A stretch of DNA of 64,000 nucleotides from Miscanthus floridulus (GCF_019320115.1 NC_089581.1:93246802-93310801), one strand, 5' to 3'. Counted from the first letter of the stretch, positions 11,056 through 24,792 are shown. Translations and numbers: made by a program. The notes: a model not told the origin generated them from the letters alone.

Positions 11056-13515
11056 GGAGGCATGTGCATCTGAGGAAGCGGGCTCCCTGAGGGCACCACA
11101 TGCCGTGTTGAGCGAACCAAACTGTGCGGCCCTCAGAACCCGCTTCCTTGGTGATAGGTCATGCTAGCTCTTTGTCAAGAGCAGAAACCACATGTTGAGG
11201 TGGGAAGGCGATGATCGTGATGCCACTACGCCATGAAGGCTCAAGCACCAGAACACAAGAGCCTCCCTGGTTAGAAGCTATAGCGAGCCAAATCAAAGAA
11301 GTCGCCCTAGGGGGCTCGCGAGCCTACCGAGGACATTGAGCAGGTAGGGATCGACCCAAAGCCATGCGAGAGGTTGATCCACGCCGGCTGTAGCCATTGC
11401 AAGCACTAAAGAAATGTCCTCATCAGCTCACAACCTAGAGATCGCAATGACTTCACCATGAACAAGCGCTTGGTGTTTCACTGTGCCCTAAGCAATGACG
11501 GCCAGATCCACGATAGCTTTCGACACATCGGTCAGTTATATCAGCCTTGACTCTAGCCACTTTGCCCAAGCACATCCACGTACACATGTAGGCTCACCCA
11601 TAAGCACTAGGGAACGAGGACCAGGCCCAACATATAAAGCAAACCAAAGACCATAGCATCCACACATCAAATCCTAGTATCACATGGACCCCCCGAGTAA
11701 ACCGATCAACTTGCGCAAGTAGCTGGACACGACTCACACATGGAGGTTGCACACATAGGCACATGCACATGATCCATGGTGTACCACTATTTATCATCAT
11801 CCCAATGACCCATTTTTGAGTCTCTCTCGACCGCTACCTACGTCGTGATGAGCCAGTGACCTACGTCGTAATCTCTCGCTAGTGCTAAGGTTGCCCCAGC
11901 CAGACCTCATAGACCAGCTCCTAGGCAAGGCCAGGCACCTAGGCAAGGTTGTGTCATGATGAGATTGAAAGGAAATGGGGAACTCATACTCTCAAGATAA
12001 AGGGAATGAAGGAAAAGAAGAGTGTTCGTCGTCCTCTCGCTTTCTTTCCGCATCGCGCTAGATCTATGACCTACCCTTTGATGTCCTGTCACTGCAACAG
12101 ATTGAGCACATTTCATCCCCACATGCTAGCCTCTAGGCTAAAACATGCATTCACAAGCACAAGACTTAGGTGATGAAGCACATTCTAATTTGGATAAAAA
12201 GTAAGTGAAAGAATGGCAAAATGACAAACGAATACGCTAAGCACATCATATACGTGTAAAGCCTGAACACCATCTATCGTTAGACAAAGGACTTGTTTCA
12301 AACCCCTCCATCTCTGCTCATGGCAGGATAGATTAGTGAACTGATTCTTGATCTCTCTAACGCACCGAGGCGCCATTTAGACCAAGCCTCATGGACCAGC
12401 TCCACGGTGAAGTCGGGCACTCGCGCACTGGAGTGAAAGGAAATAGAACGTCACTCTACCCAAACTAGCGAAACAGGGAAAGACAAAGCCTATCCCTTCT
12501 ACTCATCTACCTATTGCATCAAAATGGATTTGCAACCTGTTCCCAATGCTTTGATTGGGCCGCTAGGCCGTGCAACATTCAGCCCTGCGGGCCAGCCCCT
12601 AAGCTAGAATGCACACCCACATGCACAAGGCCTGATGAGACTAAGCATATTCTAGCCCAAACAGGAGGAATGTAGGCGGTGACATGATAGATGAGCTCAT
12701 ACTCTGACCACCTCGGTGTGCATCTGGATGACAACACCAGCAAGATGATGAGGTTGCTTCATCCAGGTTATCTGTAACCGCCCCTCTAAAGGGAGGACCA
12801 ACGGCAAAATGACAAGTGTGCCACCTTTCTCAAGGTAGGAGCCATGCCGAACTAGACCATGACCCAAGTATCCTTGACTATGGTGGAGCGTGCCATAGCA
12901 CATGAATGCAAACTCGTGCCATAGCTCAACAACAACTCGATAATGGACCCAACCGAGCAGGGAGATTCATGAGAACCATCAATAACCCAGAAGCCACAAA
13001 ACTTGGGCAAAGTTTCTCATGCCGAGACTCACTGAGGCAAATAAGTCAAACAACCAACAATGGTAATGACAAAGAAAAAATCGAAAGAACAACACACACA
13101 TCTAAGCCTCAATGTCTTACGTGTTCACCAGACATTACAATCATAAACATTTAGGAACATTAGCTTCTAAGCCATTGGCAAAAACATCTGGTCGAACACA
13201 CTACAAGACTGGATGTCAACACAACCCAAGGTTACACTAAGCGTCGGATCCCTTCCTGCTCGCGATGGACATCTCATGAAGAAGAGAGACCAGCACAAGG
13301 TGTCCCTAGCCTTTAGATCTGCACCCCGAGCAGGAAAGGACTATTGAAACTAGCCTCAGGGAGACTCGCCTTGTGGAGCTTCCTCTAACATCTGAGGAAG
13401 AGGAGCCCCATGAGGAATTGCCCTCACGCCACTTCCATTGGAGCCAAGGAGGAATGCTTGGCGCACCTCATGGAGCTTCCTCTAACATTTGAGGAGGAGG
13501 AGCCCCGTGGGGAAC
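11056..13515. other. Unclassified intergenic or decayed mobile DNA
   Basis: No coding frame here looks like a known protein. Two diverged copies of a unit of about 480 bp can be followed: 'cctcata/tggaccagctcc...gaaaggaaat' at about 11904-11980 and 12390-12445, then 'cacatgc...aagc(a)cattcta' at 12120-12190 and 12610-12650. A GC-rich motif like 'catctgaggaag.gg...ccc.gagg' occurs at about 11068, 13389 and 13476. The first copy has an inverted partner, so 11072-11094 can pair with 11129-11148. The motif at both edges could be a sub-terminal repeat of a DNA transposon, but I see no convincing terminal repeats or transposase. Confidence 0.4.
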
Positions 13516-16500
13516 TATAATGCCCTAGTATTAAGCATTGCATTTGGCATTTCATTTCATGAGCACAAGCATCATCCAAGCATTCATGAGCATGAGCATA
13601 TGAAGTTTTATTTCATTTACCTTCTCTTTATCACGTGATGTTGCTCACATACTTAACTATGCTTGTGATCATATTTGACCAATGCATGAGATGGTTGTGA
13701 GGTCACCAAAATCCTTAGACACACCTAGAATGATAATTGGAACAATGTTTATATTCATGACTTGAGCCAATTTTGCTTCTAAGTGTTGGTTTACTTGGTA
13801 ATGCCATTTTTATGATGCTAGTTTGACCAAAGTTGAACAATAGCTTAGATTGTTTGCATGGTTGTGTGACCAAAATAAAAGTTGTAGTTCACATTATGGG
13901 TAACAAACTTTGTTTAAGGGTCATGAGCTGAATCAGTGTCTAACATGATCAAATAGAGCTCACAATTATCAACCAAATGTTATTTTGTGACTTAAAATTT
14001 TTCCAAGTGTAGAATGCTGATTTCAGCTTTAATGTAGCCCACTTTAGAGCTTTGTAGTTTGAAAACCATGGTGATTTAGAAAGAACTCCTTTAATCAATC
14101 TTGTAGTACTCATGTAGCTCTACACTTTGTATTAATGAAGTTTTCACCAACTAACCATGGATTAGGAGCTTTGATCATTTGAAGATGCACTGTCAGTTGC
14201 CTGAATCGGACTTAGCCGATTCAAATTTCAGCCTCATCATGGCTGACTGGCGTAGGCCATGTGCACCGCATGGTGGCTTCCCACCAATGATGGTCCCACC
14301 AGTCAGGATGGCATAGATAGAAAAGAGTGCCGCTCCCTCCTGCTCTCTCTCACGCGCTCACTCTCTCTACCTCGCCTCTCTCGCTCGCCCTCGCGCTCGA
14401 TGAAACAAGCGGAACACCGCGGCAGCATTGCCGTTGCGCCTTCACCGGCAGCGTTCGCCATCAACAAAGCCCCACTACTCAATCCTTTGCACCCATAGCT
14501 CCACCATCACCTCCTCCACCTCACTGACCCGCCATTGCCTTAGCTCGAGCCAAGGTAAAGGCCTACGGACCATTGCCATCACCATCATGGCCACGAAGCA
14601 CCGCCGAGCTTCGAGCTCACCGTGGCCAGCCCTATCCATCGCTCCTGCTACCTCTCTCTCTCTTGGTTCATCTTCGTTGTAAACCCTAGAAGCCTTAGCC
14701 ACCATGAGTAGAGCCGCTATCGCATTGTCGATGTTGGAATGCGAGCTGCACCGCCGTGAGCCGAGAGCACCGTCGCCATGCACGTCAACGTGGCAGTGCC
14801 TATCCAGTCGTTGTTCTCTCTCGTAGTAGGTGTTAGGGTTTAGCCTTAGGATGGGGAAACTCGTGGGAAAGACTGATGCATGCTTGCACCCCCTTTCCCG
14901 CTAGAACATCACCGTTCCACCGCCATGCTCGTGCTGCCATGCATGTGGCCAAGCATCACCACCGCTTCATCGTAACTTGATCTACGTCGTAGAGCTTCGC
15001 TAGGGTTTGTTGATGTCATAGCATGCCATCGCTGGAGATGGCTAGAGCATCACCATGCACAACCACCAAGCCGCCATGCTTGCTGGTGAGGTAGCTCTGG
15101 TGATCCTCTGAGCAAACCTAGGGTACCCGTAGATGCGCGTGATGATGGGGAACACATCGGCGGTGACCTAGTCGCTGCTGACCTCGCCATCGACGAGTTC
15201 TCACCAATCAGAGCGTCACCTCTGCTCTGTGCGTCTGTCAAGTGGGGTCGGTTTGATCATGGGCCCCTGCTATTAGTCGTAGCGAGTGTATAGACCAGGT
15301 GCACCTAACTGTAGCGCCCGAGTAAATTTGATTTTCTTTATTTATTTCATAGATTTTGTTGCTAACTTGCAAAAATTATATCTAGAGCTAGGAGTATCCA
15401 AATGGGGTGAACTAAATTTTTTTGGATTCATATTGAAGTGTACTATTTGATAATAATATGACATCTATAGATTAGGGCATTTTTTAGGAGAATTAAATTG
15501 AGCAAAATAAGTGCTTTTAAAGTAGTTTATATGTTGTAAAATGCATACCTTGAGCTAGGAAAGTGATAAAATTATGATTCCAATTTTGCTGGTCTTATGT
15601 TGACATTCTATAGGTAGGAAAAATACTAAACCTATAGTAGAAATATTTGTAATATGGTCTTCCTATTTAATCTTAATTAATTGCTAGATTCTAGTGAAAT
15701 TAATTAGTGTAAAAATACATAACATATGATCATACAAATTTTTACACAGTATTCTCATACTAGGAGGAAAGTGAAAAAATATTAAATCTGTTTCTTGACA
15801 CTTTTTACTATGCTAAACTATTTTTGCTAAAATAAGCATATGTAACTTGTCATTTTTGTAGAGGTAGCTATACTTATCCAAATGGCATAAAATTTGTACA
15901 GTAGACTATTCGGGTCATGCGTACCCTTCTATAATTTTCTAGGAATTTATTGAGAAAGGGAAATATTTACTCTGTAAATCACCTTATTATCTAAGGAAAT
16001 TAATAAATAAATATAAATAAATTAGTTAGGCTTAACCATAATGTTTTCTATGGTGTGTGTGATGCATATAATCTGTTGATACTATTAGTGAGGCTTAGAA
16101 GTATTTGTTTATAGGAAACTAGTTAATTATTGCTTTATAATTGAACTAGATGACTACATGTGTAGTTTCTATTGATGTGATGATTTCATGATGATAATGG
16201 TCTTTTATGTAAAACTTGTTAATAACAAAGTTGTACATAACTTACTTATCTACCTGGTTGTAAATTTTCATAGTCATAGGTCTTATGGTTTAAGAATTAT
16301 GGCTATTAGAAGTCTGCTATCAGAAATGCTTGCTTTCTGGACAGATCTAAAATATTGAATTGTTGGACCTAGATAACTGTAGAATCACTTTGTGATGATT
16401 AAAAGAAAGTTGTAGGTAATTTCATATGCTTTCCATAAAGTCCACAACCATATTAATTAGACATGTATAAGTCCCATTATGGTCAAAATAAGTGGCTGCT

Positions 16501-18240
16501 ATCTTGTAGTCCAGAAAATGATTTACATGAGTGTTTATGTTACTTGAGAACTGATATGCACCTACTAGTAAAAGAAAATGTAACTTGTTATCACCTTAAT
16601 GCAATGATGCTAAGAACACTTATGAGGATGCATTCATCACATCATATCATATTATACATATCATTATATATGCATCCATGATATCTTATTTCCTCCTCAT
16701 ACATATAGGATCATCCAAGGGGATAACTCTATTGGAATTCGACAAAGAGGCATAGGAACAATAGGAGGCACCTTAGCCTATAGCTCCAGAAGGCGAGGAG
16801 CAAGCTCTTAAGGACCTACCTGAGTGCTCGGATCATAGGTCAACTTCTTTTATCAAAGGCAAGCTAGAGCATTCTAAGTATCCCATGTTTTACAAAATAT
16901 CACTTGAGTCCTTTTATGTTTGATGCATTAGGTTATAAGAGTTGATTGGAAACACTTGATGCATAGCACCACCTTGTCTAGATATATATACCTTTAACCT
17001 TGTGTAGGAATAGGATCGAATATATGCTTAGCCATGCTTAAACCGATAGAAGTCGGGTGATTTCCTGTCACCTACGAGATATAGGTGGATACCGAAGCAC
17101 GGTTGGCTATATTTGCTATCATGAAAAAGAATGATGGGGTAATGTAACTGGAGGTCGGATGGAGTCTATGCATAGGTTGACTCATGTGATTCTATCTATG
17201 CCAAATAAGAACTGTACCATTGTTGTAACTTTTGTCGAGATTGAACGCATGTCTCTCACTTAGTTGGCCGGATAACTCATTCCGACCGTAAAGTCAAGTA
17301 GCTCAACTTAGGCCAGGCCCTGTTCTATGATAGTGTGCGCTCTAGATGGTAGTAAGGATGTGCGGGGAGCTAGACGTGAGCCCAAGGGCAGGGTAGTCCT
17401 AATCATCCTAGCAGCTGGTCGTCCCTGATTGTGCGGCGCTAATCGAACCCATGAATTGTGTACCTGAGTTGTACCAAAGGTGACCATTGATTTGGTCTGC
17501 CTGGGTTTGTGTTAGGAATAAATTCCCAGCTGGTTGAAATCGATTTGAATCACCGTCTCTCTCGGACAGTGAGAAACTTGTCTAGCTCCAGCATCATAGT
17601 AACTGTATTACGGAATATGATGGTTCTAATGAAAATGGAATTATTACACTGGCTATGGTTACTACTATATGCTACTAAATAACATACCACATATTTGGCA
17701 TAGGTTAGTCGCTAATCTAGAAATGAATAGCTATAATTAACTTGATGATTGAATTATAAATGTACAACTAAATTAGTCACTTTTTATGCAAATGTTGTCA
17801 AGCTAACTCCACTTACAAAGCCTTGCATGACCCTTGGAGTCACTTTATTTTTGGTTTACGATGGGTAAGTCTAGTTGAGTACCTTCTTATACTAAGGGTT
17901 TATTTCCCATTGTTGCAGATAATACGATGTATCATGGCTACTGTAAGAACTACTTTTGTCCCACCATGGACAAGGAGTAGGGCCCTGGGCAAGGCGCCTC
18001 TCATTAATTCCTCTCTTATGCTTTAGTGGACATCTGATCATGAGCTAGCACCGTATTTGAACAGCGATGACAGATGTTGGTTTCAAACTTTATTTGCTTT
18101 CACTACTATTTTACCTAAACTTGGTTTATAATATCTTTTAATCATACTCTGATATACGGAACTATATTTGTGAACTTTATGTAATGTGTGACATGTATGT
18201 TGAATCATGTACGATCTTGGTTGTATGTTGATGGTTAATT
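13516..18240 (+). mobile_element. 5' LTR of chromovirus T1 (long LTR, damaged 3' end)
   Basis: This is homologous along its length to the T2 LTRs (19296-23962; 31292-34407 plus 48087-49585). The left end TATAATGCCCTAG is a decayed form of the TGTAACACCCTAG seen at 31292. At about 18231-18240 only 10 bases replace 136 bases of T2, and the loss takes out the last part of the LTR and the primer-binding site. The LTR has an AT-rich start, a GC-rich block (about 14220-15310) and an AT-rich remainder. It contains no coding sequence that is conserved between copies. Confidence 0.85.
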
Positions 18241-19111
18241 GAGCAAGATTCAACATTAGTTGCCATATGTGTATTTAAAACAAAGGTTTTTGTTTTCCAA
18301 AACCAGTTTTTAGCAACTTATAGCTATATATAGGTGTTTAAACCTAAAGTTTGAATCTAAAGTGTGCTAGTGATCACTTCCTTTATGCCTAGTTAAGGAT
18401 TTTAGGTGGCTAATTAAGTACTAACTTGGGGGTTTTTATTTTCATCATCCATATGGCGTGCTATTGTATGGATGCCATTCACTTGAGTGGTAATATATGG
18501 ATCAATTGCCTCTATGCCCAAGGTAAGATGATGAGTGGCATGACCGCAAGATGTGATCATGCGGTCTAATGGGGAGAGTTTGCTTTGATACTAAAGTGTA
18601 TATATGTCTCATATATATACAGAGGTATTTAATTGTGGGCATGACCGCAAGATGTGATCATGCGGTCTAATGGGGAGAGTTTGCTTTGATACTAAAGTGT
18701 ATATATGTCTCATATATATACGGAGGTATTTAATTGTGGGTTAGCTTCAATACGACTATATATGCATATTTATATGTATATACAAAAGTATATATATGGG
18801 TACATATATATGAAAGTATTTAGCTTGCAACCTAGAGCCCAGATTTTTATTTCTGCATATATACTTGTAGGGTTCGGCTGAAATGAAGTTCTTATGCAGG
18901 TACATTAACAGCGAAACATGTAGCCTGACTAGCTACATTATATATGAGAGAACGCATATATGCCACCATGTATAAAATGTACATGCATTATGATCAATCA
19001 TTCATTACACACTTGGATTGTTCCTACCCTTATAAGTCTCTTATTCGGTTAAGTAACTATTTTATATTATAACCTTGTTCTCACGAGAGTTGCACCATTT
19101 TATTGGAACAG
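18241..19111 (+). other. T1 leader with 101-bp tandem duplication
   Basis: Untranslated leader between the (deleted) primer site and the upstream ORF of T1. It matches T2 at 23973-24792. Bases 18537-18738 are a tandem duplication of 101 bp, the copies differing at about one base; T2 has the unit once (near 24262). TA-rich microsatellite-like stretches lie at 18760-18810. Confidence 0.75.
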
Positions 19112-19295
19112 ATGGCAGCATCAGCTGGGAGTGAGACTTTCCTAGAATGTTTGGTACCCCTGCCCTACTTTGGAGGGTCCTGCATTATGTAGGGTATAAC
19201 GAATCGTCCCTCTATTTTTGGAATGTGGTATACCTAGAAGGACAGCCATGGTATGAGGTGTAGCTAACCATACCAGCTCGTACCCAAGCACCCCT
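19112..19295 (+). pseudogene. Upstream ORF ('ORF0') of T1, N-terminal part
   Basis: Begins ATGGCAGCATCAGCTGG, matching the T2 upstream ORF at 24793. It is cut after about 61 codons by insertion of T2 and resumes at 49591. The T1 copy is out of frame relative to T2 in places. Function unknown; see the T2 copy for the readable version. Confidence 0.7.
19291..19295. repeat. Target-site duplication of T2, left copy (CCCCT)
   Basis: CCCCT just before the T2 5' LTR corresponds to TCCCT at 49586-49590 just after the T2 3' LTR, with one mismatch. Removing T2 rejoins the T1 upstream ORF as in the T2 sequence around 24968, which confirms the junction. Confidence 0.85.
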
Positions 19296-22200
19296 TATAG
19301 CACCCCAGTGTTAAGCTTTGCATTTGACACTTGCATTTCATGAGCACAAGCATCATCTAAGCATTCATGAACATGAGCATATGAAATTTCATCTCATTCT
19401 TATACCTTATCACAAGAAATGTTGATTTCATATATATGCTTATGCTTGCAATCATGTATGACCAATGTATGAAATTGTTGTAAGGGCACCAATATACCTT
19501 AGACACATCTAGAATGGTGAATGGAACAACTTTTGTATTCATGACATGGACCAATTTTGCTTCTAAGTGTTGGTGTACTTTGAAATGTCATTTTCATTAT
19601 GCTAGTTTGACCAAAGTTGAATAGCACCTTAGAGTATTTGCATGGTTGCGTGACCTAAATAAAAGTTGTAGTTCACATCAAGGGTAACAAACTTTATTTA
19701 AGGGTCATGAGCTGAATCAGTGTCTAACTTAGTCAAATAGGGCTCACAAAAATCAACAAAATACTATTTTGAAACTTAAAAAAATTGCTAAGTCATGTGC
19801 TGACTACAGTTTCAAAGTACTCTACTTTGGAGCTTTGTAGTTTGAAAATCGTTGGGAATTAGGCCAAACCCCTTTAAGCATTTTTGTAGTACTCACTTAG
19901 CTCTACAAATTTGATTAAGGAAGTTTTCAAAAATTCGCCATGGATTAGGAGTTATAGAGTCACAAAATCACGCTGCTAGTCGGGTTCAACGGCGTCTAAA
20001 TCGGCGCCACGCGTGCGTCATGGCTGTACGCCAGCGCCAGCCCCATCAGTCAGGCTGACATGGGCAACAAAGTCGTGCAACACCGCTGCCCTCCCTCGCT
20101 CGCCCGCATTCGTGCTCCTCTACCTCGCTTCGCCTCTCTCTTGCCGTGCCATAGAAAAGCCGCCACGTACCACGCCATCACCGCTGAGCTCATGCACCAT
20201 CATCGTAGCAACATTCCCCGATAGCTCGTAGAAACCACTCAGCCATTTCCCCCTCCTCCTCGCTGACCACCGATCGCCTTAAGCCTAAGCCAAGGTAAAT
20301 GCCTAAGGGCAAGTCCGCCATCACCGCACCCTTGTCGGAGCACTGCCGAGCATGCACTCGCTATGGCCATGCTCCACTGAGTCATCTCACTCACATGTTT
20401 TGCTTGTTAGGGATAGTCTTGGGTGAGGGTTAGGTCATGCCACTAGCCGTTGACCCAACGCCGGTACACTGGTGCCAGAAGGCCACTATGCACCGCTGTG
20501 CTCTCACCGCCGTGCCTCCATGCATGCGGCCAAGCTTCACCGCTGCTCCACCCTGACCTAATCCACGTCATAGAGCTTCGTTAGGGTTTGTAGATGTCAT
20601 AGCCACGCTCGCTTCACCATGCCATTGCTAGGGATGGCCGGAGTGCCATCTCGCACTGCCACCGAGCCACCATGCTCGTTGGCAAGCTAGCTTCGGTGAT
20701 CCTCCGAGCAAATCTAGGGTACCTATAGATGCGGAATAGGATGGGGAACTCGTTGGTGCCAACCTCATCGCCGATGACCTCACCATCGGTGAGTTCTCAC
20801 CGGTCAAAGCCTGCCCCTGCCTCTATCTCTTTGTCGTGTGGGGTCAGTTGACCTATGGGTTCTAGTCGCCAGCTCCTCTGTGGTGTATACGCCGTGTGCA
20901 CCTAGCATTTAGGGTATAGTTGTTTTTGAATTATTTTCACAGATTTGAATACAAATTTCAAAAATTCATATCTAAAGCTAGGAGTGTCCAAATAAGGTGA
21001 ACCAAATTTTGTTAGATTTATCATGAAGTGTACTATTTGATAAAAAATTGAAATCTACTGCATAAGGTATTTTTCTGGTAGAATTAAATTGAGCAAGATA
21101 AGTGCTTCTAAATGTGTTTATATCTTGTAAATTGCATAACTTGAGCTAGAAAGGTGATAAAATTATGATTCTAATTTTTTTGGTCTTGTGTTGACATGCT
21201 CTAGATAGGAAAAATATTAAACCTATAGTAAGTATACTTCAAATATGGTCTTCCTATTTAATCTTAATTAATTACTAGTTTTAGTGAAATTAATTGGGGT
21301 AAGAATACATAACATATGATCATGCAAATTTTTACACGGTGTTCTTGTGCTTGGAGGAAAGTAAGAAAAATATTAAATCTATTGCTTCACACTTTTCATT
21401 AGGCTAAACTATTTTTGCTAAAATAAGCCTATATAGTTTGTTATTTTAGTAGAGAAGGCTATACTTATCCAAATGGCCTAAAATGTATATGGTAGACTAC
21501 TAGGGTCATATTTAGGCTGCTGCAATTTTCTTAGAATTTATTGAGCACTAGAATTATTATCCTTTAAATCACCTTAATGTATAAAGAAATTAATAAATGA
21601 AAATAAATAAATTAGTTGGGCATAACCATGATATTTTATGTGGTGTTTGTGATGCATATAGCCTATTGATGTTATCAAATTGGCTTAGGAATGATTGGTT
21701 GTAGACAACTCGCTAATTATTGTTTTATAATTCACATAGATGGCTGCATGGGTATTTTTTTTGTGGTAATAATTTAATGATGATAATGACCTTTTCTGTG
21801 AAACTTGTTAATAACAAAGTTGTAGATAACTTACTTATATAACTGGTGTTAAATTTTCATAGTCATAGACCATATGGTTTAAGAATTATAGCTGTTAGAA
21901 GTCTGCTGTCAGAAATGCTTGCTCTCTAGACAGATCTGAAAGATTAAATTGTTTGGCCTAGATAACTATTGAATCAGATTAATATGATTAAAATAAAGTT
22001 GTAGGCAATTTCGTAAGCTTTCTAGAATGTATACAACCATATTATTTAGATGTGTATAACTCTAGTTATGGTCAAAACAAGTGGCTACTGTCTTGTTGTC
22101 CAGAAAATTGCTTAGATGAGAATTTATTTAGTTACTAGAGAAGAGATATGCACCTACTCAGTAAAATAAGATATAACTTGTTATCACCTTAATACAATGT

Positions 22201-23962
22201 TGTTGCAAACACCTATGAGAATGCATTTCATCATACCCCACCATATCATACATGTCATTATATATGCATCCACGATATCTTATTCCTTGATCATGCATAT
22301 ATGATCGTCCAAGTGGATAACTCTTTTGGAGTTCAAGGAAGAAGAGGAGGAGGAATAGCAGGAGACACCTTAGGCCATAGCTCCAGAAGGAGAGGAGCAA
22401 ACTCTTGAGGATCTCCCTGAGTGCCCAGATTATAGGCCAACCTCTTTCATCAAAGGCAAGCCCCAGAGCATTCTAAGTCTCGTATGTTTTACAAAACTTT
22501 ACTTGAGTCCTTTTATGTTTGATGCATTAGGTGATAAGAGCTGAATTGAAACCACTTGATGCATAGAACTACCTTGTCTAGATATATACACCTTTAACCC
22601 TGTGTAGGTCTAGGATGGAATACATGTTTAGCCATGCTTAGACCGGTACAAGTCCGGTGATTTCCTGTCACCTGCGAGATATAAGTGGATATCAAAGCAT
22701 GGTTGGCTATATTTGCTATCATAGAAAAGAACTATGGGGTAATGTAAATGGAGGCCAGGTGGAGTCTATGTGTAGGTTGACTCATGTGAATCCGTCTATG
22801 ATGATTAAGGATCGTACCGTTGTTGGGTGCTTCTGATAAGATTGAACGCATGCCTCTCACTTAGCTGACCGAATAACTCGTTCCAACCATAAAGCTGAGT
22901 AGCTCAACTCAGGCTAGGCCCCGTTCTATAAAAGTGCACACTCTAGATGGTAGTAAGGATGTGTGGGGAGCCAGATGTGAGCCCAAGGGTAGGCTGGGCC
23001 TGAACGTCCTGGCAGCTTGTCCCTGATTATGCGGCTCTAGGCGAACCCACGAAATGTGGACCTGAGTTGTACCAAAGGTGGCCTAAGGTGACCATTGTTT
23101 TGGTCTGCCTGGTTGGTGTTAGGAATAAATTCCCAGCCGGTTGAAATTGATTCAAATCGCCGTCTCTCCTGGACAGTGAGAAACTTGGCTAGTATCAACA
23201 TCATAGTAACTGTATTATGGAATGATGGTTATGATGAACATGGAATTATTATACCAACTATGGTTACTATTGTTATGCTACTAAATGATATACCACATGT
23301 TTGGCACATGTTAGTTGCTAATCTAAAGATGAATAGCTATAATTAACTTGATGACCGAATTATAAAATGTATAGCTAAATTACTAGCTGTTTATGCAAAA
23401 TGTTGTTGAGCTAGCTCCACTTATAAAGCCTTGCATAATCCTTGGAGTCACTTTATTTTTGGTTTATGATGGGTAAGTCTATCTGAGTACCTTCTTGTAC
23501 TTAGGGTTTTGTTTCCATTATTGCAGATGGTACAGTTTATCATGGCTATTGCAAGAACTGCTTCTGTCTGGCCGTGGATGAGGAGTAAGCCTTGGGCAGG
23601 CATCTCTTATTAATCCCTATCTTATGCTTTTGTGGAAGTGTGATCGTGAGCTGGCACTATATTAAAACAATGTTGCAGATGTTGGTTTCAAACTTTTAAT
23701 TTGCTTCCGCTACTATCTTACCTGAACGTGGTTTGTAATAACTTTAATTCATACTCTGATGGATGAACTATATTTGTAAACTTTATGTAACGTGTGACAT
23801 GTGTGTTGAATCATGTACGATCTTGGTTGTATGTTGCTTGAATCAAGACCCTTCGTTATACTCGATGGACTATCAGGTTTATATGGGCTCAAGTATGATA
23901 GTGCGATTGCCTGTGGGCTACCATTGTACTTGTGCTCTTATAAATTGGACGGTTCTGCTACA
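19296..23962 (+). mobile_element. 5' LTR of T2, 4667 bp
   Basis: The left end TATAGCACCCCAG aligns with TGTAACACCCTAG of the 3' LTR. The right end is ...TTCTGCTACA, followed by the primer site. It contains a GC-rich block (about 19980-20900) between AT-rich parts, as in the other copies. In a 200-base stretch compared with the 3' LTR (22500-22700 vs 48180-48380) I count roughly 19 differences by eye. Confidence 0.88.
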
Positions 23963-23964
23963 AT

Positions 23965-23976
23965 TGGCATCAGAGC
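23965..23976 (+). other. Primer-binding site of T2 (tRNA-iMet type)
   Basis: TGGCATCAGAGC lies two bases after the LTR end. It differs by one base from TGGTATCAGAGC, the usual plant initiator-Met primer site, and the difference is a transition. Confidence 0.85.
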
Positions 23977-24792
23977 AAGATTCAATATTAATTGTCATAT
24001 ATGTATTTAAAACAAAGGTTTTTGTTTTCTAAAACTAGTTTCTAGCAACTTACAGCTATACATATAGGTGTTTAAAACCTTGAGTTTGAATCTAAAGTGT
24101 GCTAGTGATCACTTTCCTTTATGCCCAGTTAAGGACTTCAGGTGGCTAATTAAGTACTAACTTGGGGGTTTTCAATTTTGTCGTCATATGGTGTGCTATT
24201 GTATGGTAATGTATAGATCAAATGCCTCTACGCCCAAGGTAAGATGCCACTCATCATCACAGTGGCATGACCGCAAGATGTGAGCATGCGGTCTATGGGG
24301 AGAGTTTGCTTTGATACTGAAGTGTATATATGCCTCATATATACAAATGTATTTAATTGTGGGTTAGCTTTGATACGGCTATATATGTATATATAAGAAG
24401 TATTTACTCTTGGGAAGCTTTGATATGGAATTATATATATGGGTATATATATATGGAAGTATTTAGCTTGCAACCTAGAGCCAAGATTTACATTCTGTAT
24501 ATATAATTGTGGGGTTGGGCTAAAATGAAATTCTTGTGTAGGTACACTAACAGCGAAACGTGTAGCCCGACTAGTTACGTTATATATGAAAGAATGCTTG
24601 TATGCTACTGTGTATACCGTTAGAACTTTTAAATTTTCCTAAGTTTGTGAGGACATACAGAACGTGCATGCACCATGATAAATCATTATTTTTATACTTG
24701 CATTGTTCCTCCCCTTATGGATTTCTTACTCAGTTATGTAACTCTTATCCATTATGACATCGCACGAGAATTGCAGCATGTTATTGGTAAAG
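23977..24792 (+). other. T2 untranslated leader
   Basis: About 800 bases between primer site and upstream ORF, rich in TA dinucleotide runs (24370-24460). It holds a palindromic 'gaccgcaagatgtgagcatgcggtc' core near 24270. No coding potential is shared with T1. Confidence 0.7.

Noticed and set aside
11594..12376. Short ORFs in the unclassified region as host genes.
   Set aside because: None exceeds about 75 codons, and none has recognisable domains or splice-compatible neighbours.
13199..13208. CACTACAAGA as the terminal repeat of a CACTA transposon.
   Set aside because: No inverted partner at a sensible distance and no transposase; a ten-base match is weak.
14259..14783. Open frames on both strands in the GC-rich LTR block as a small gene.
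   Set aside because: The frames are not kept in the homologous blocks at 20000 and 32000, and composition alone explains them.
20013..20231. Small Ala/Pro/Ser-rich ORF as a gene.
   Set aside because: Lies in the T2 LTR GC-rich block; its counterparts at 14300 and 31967 differ in frame and sequence.
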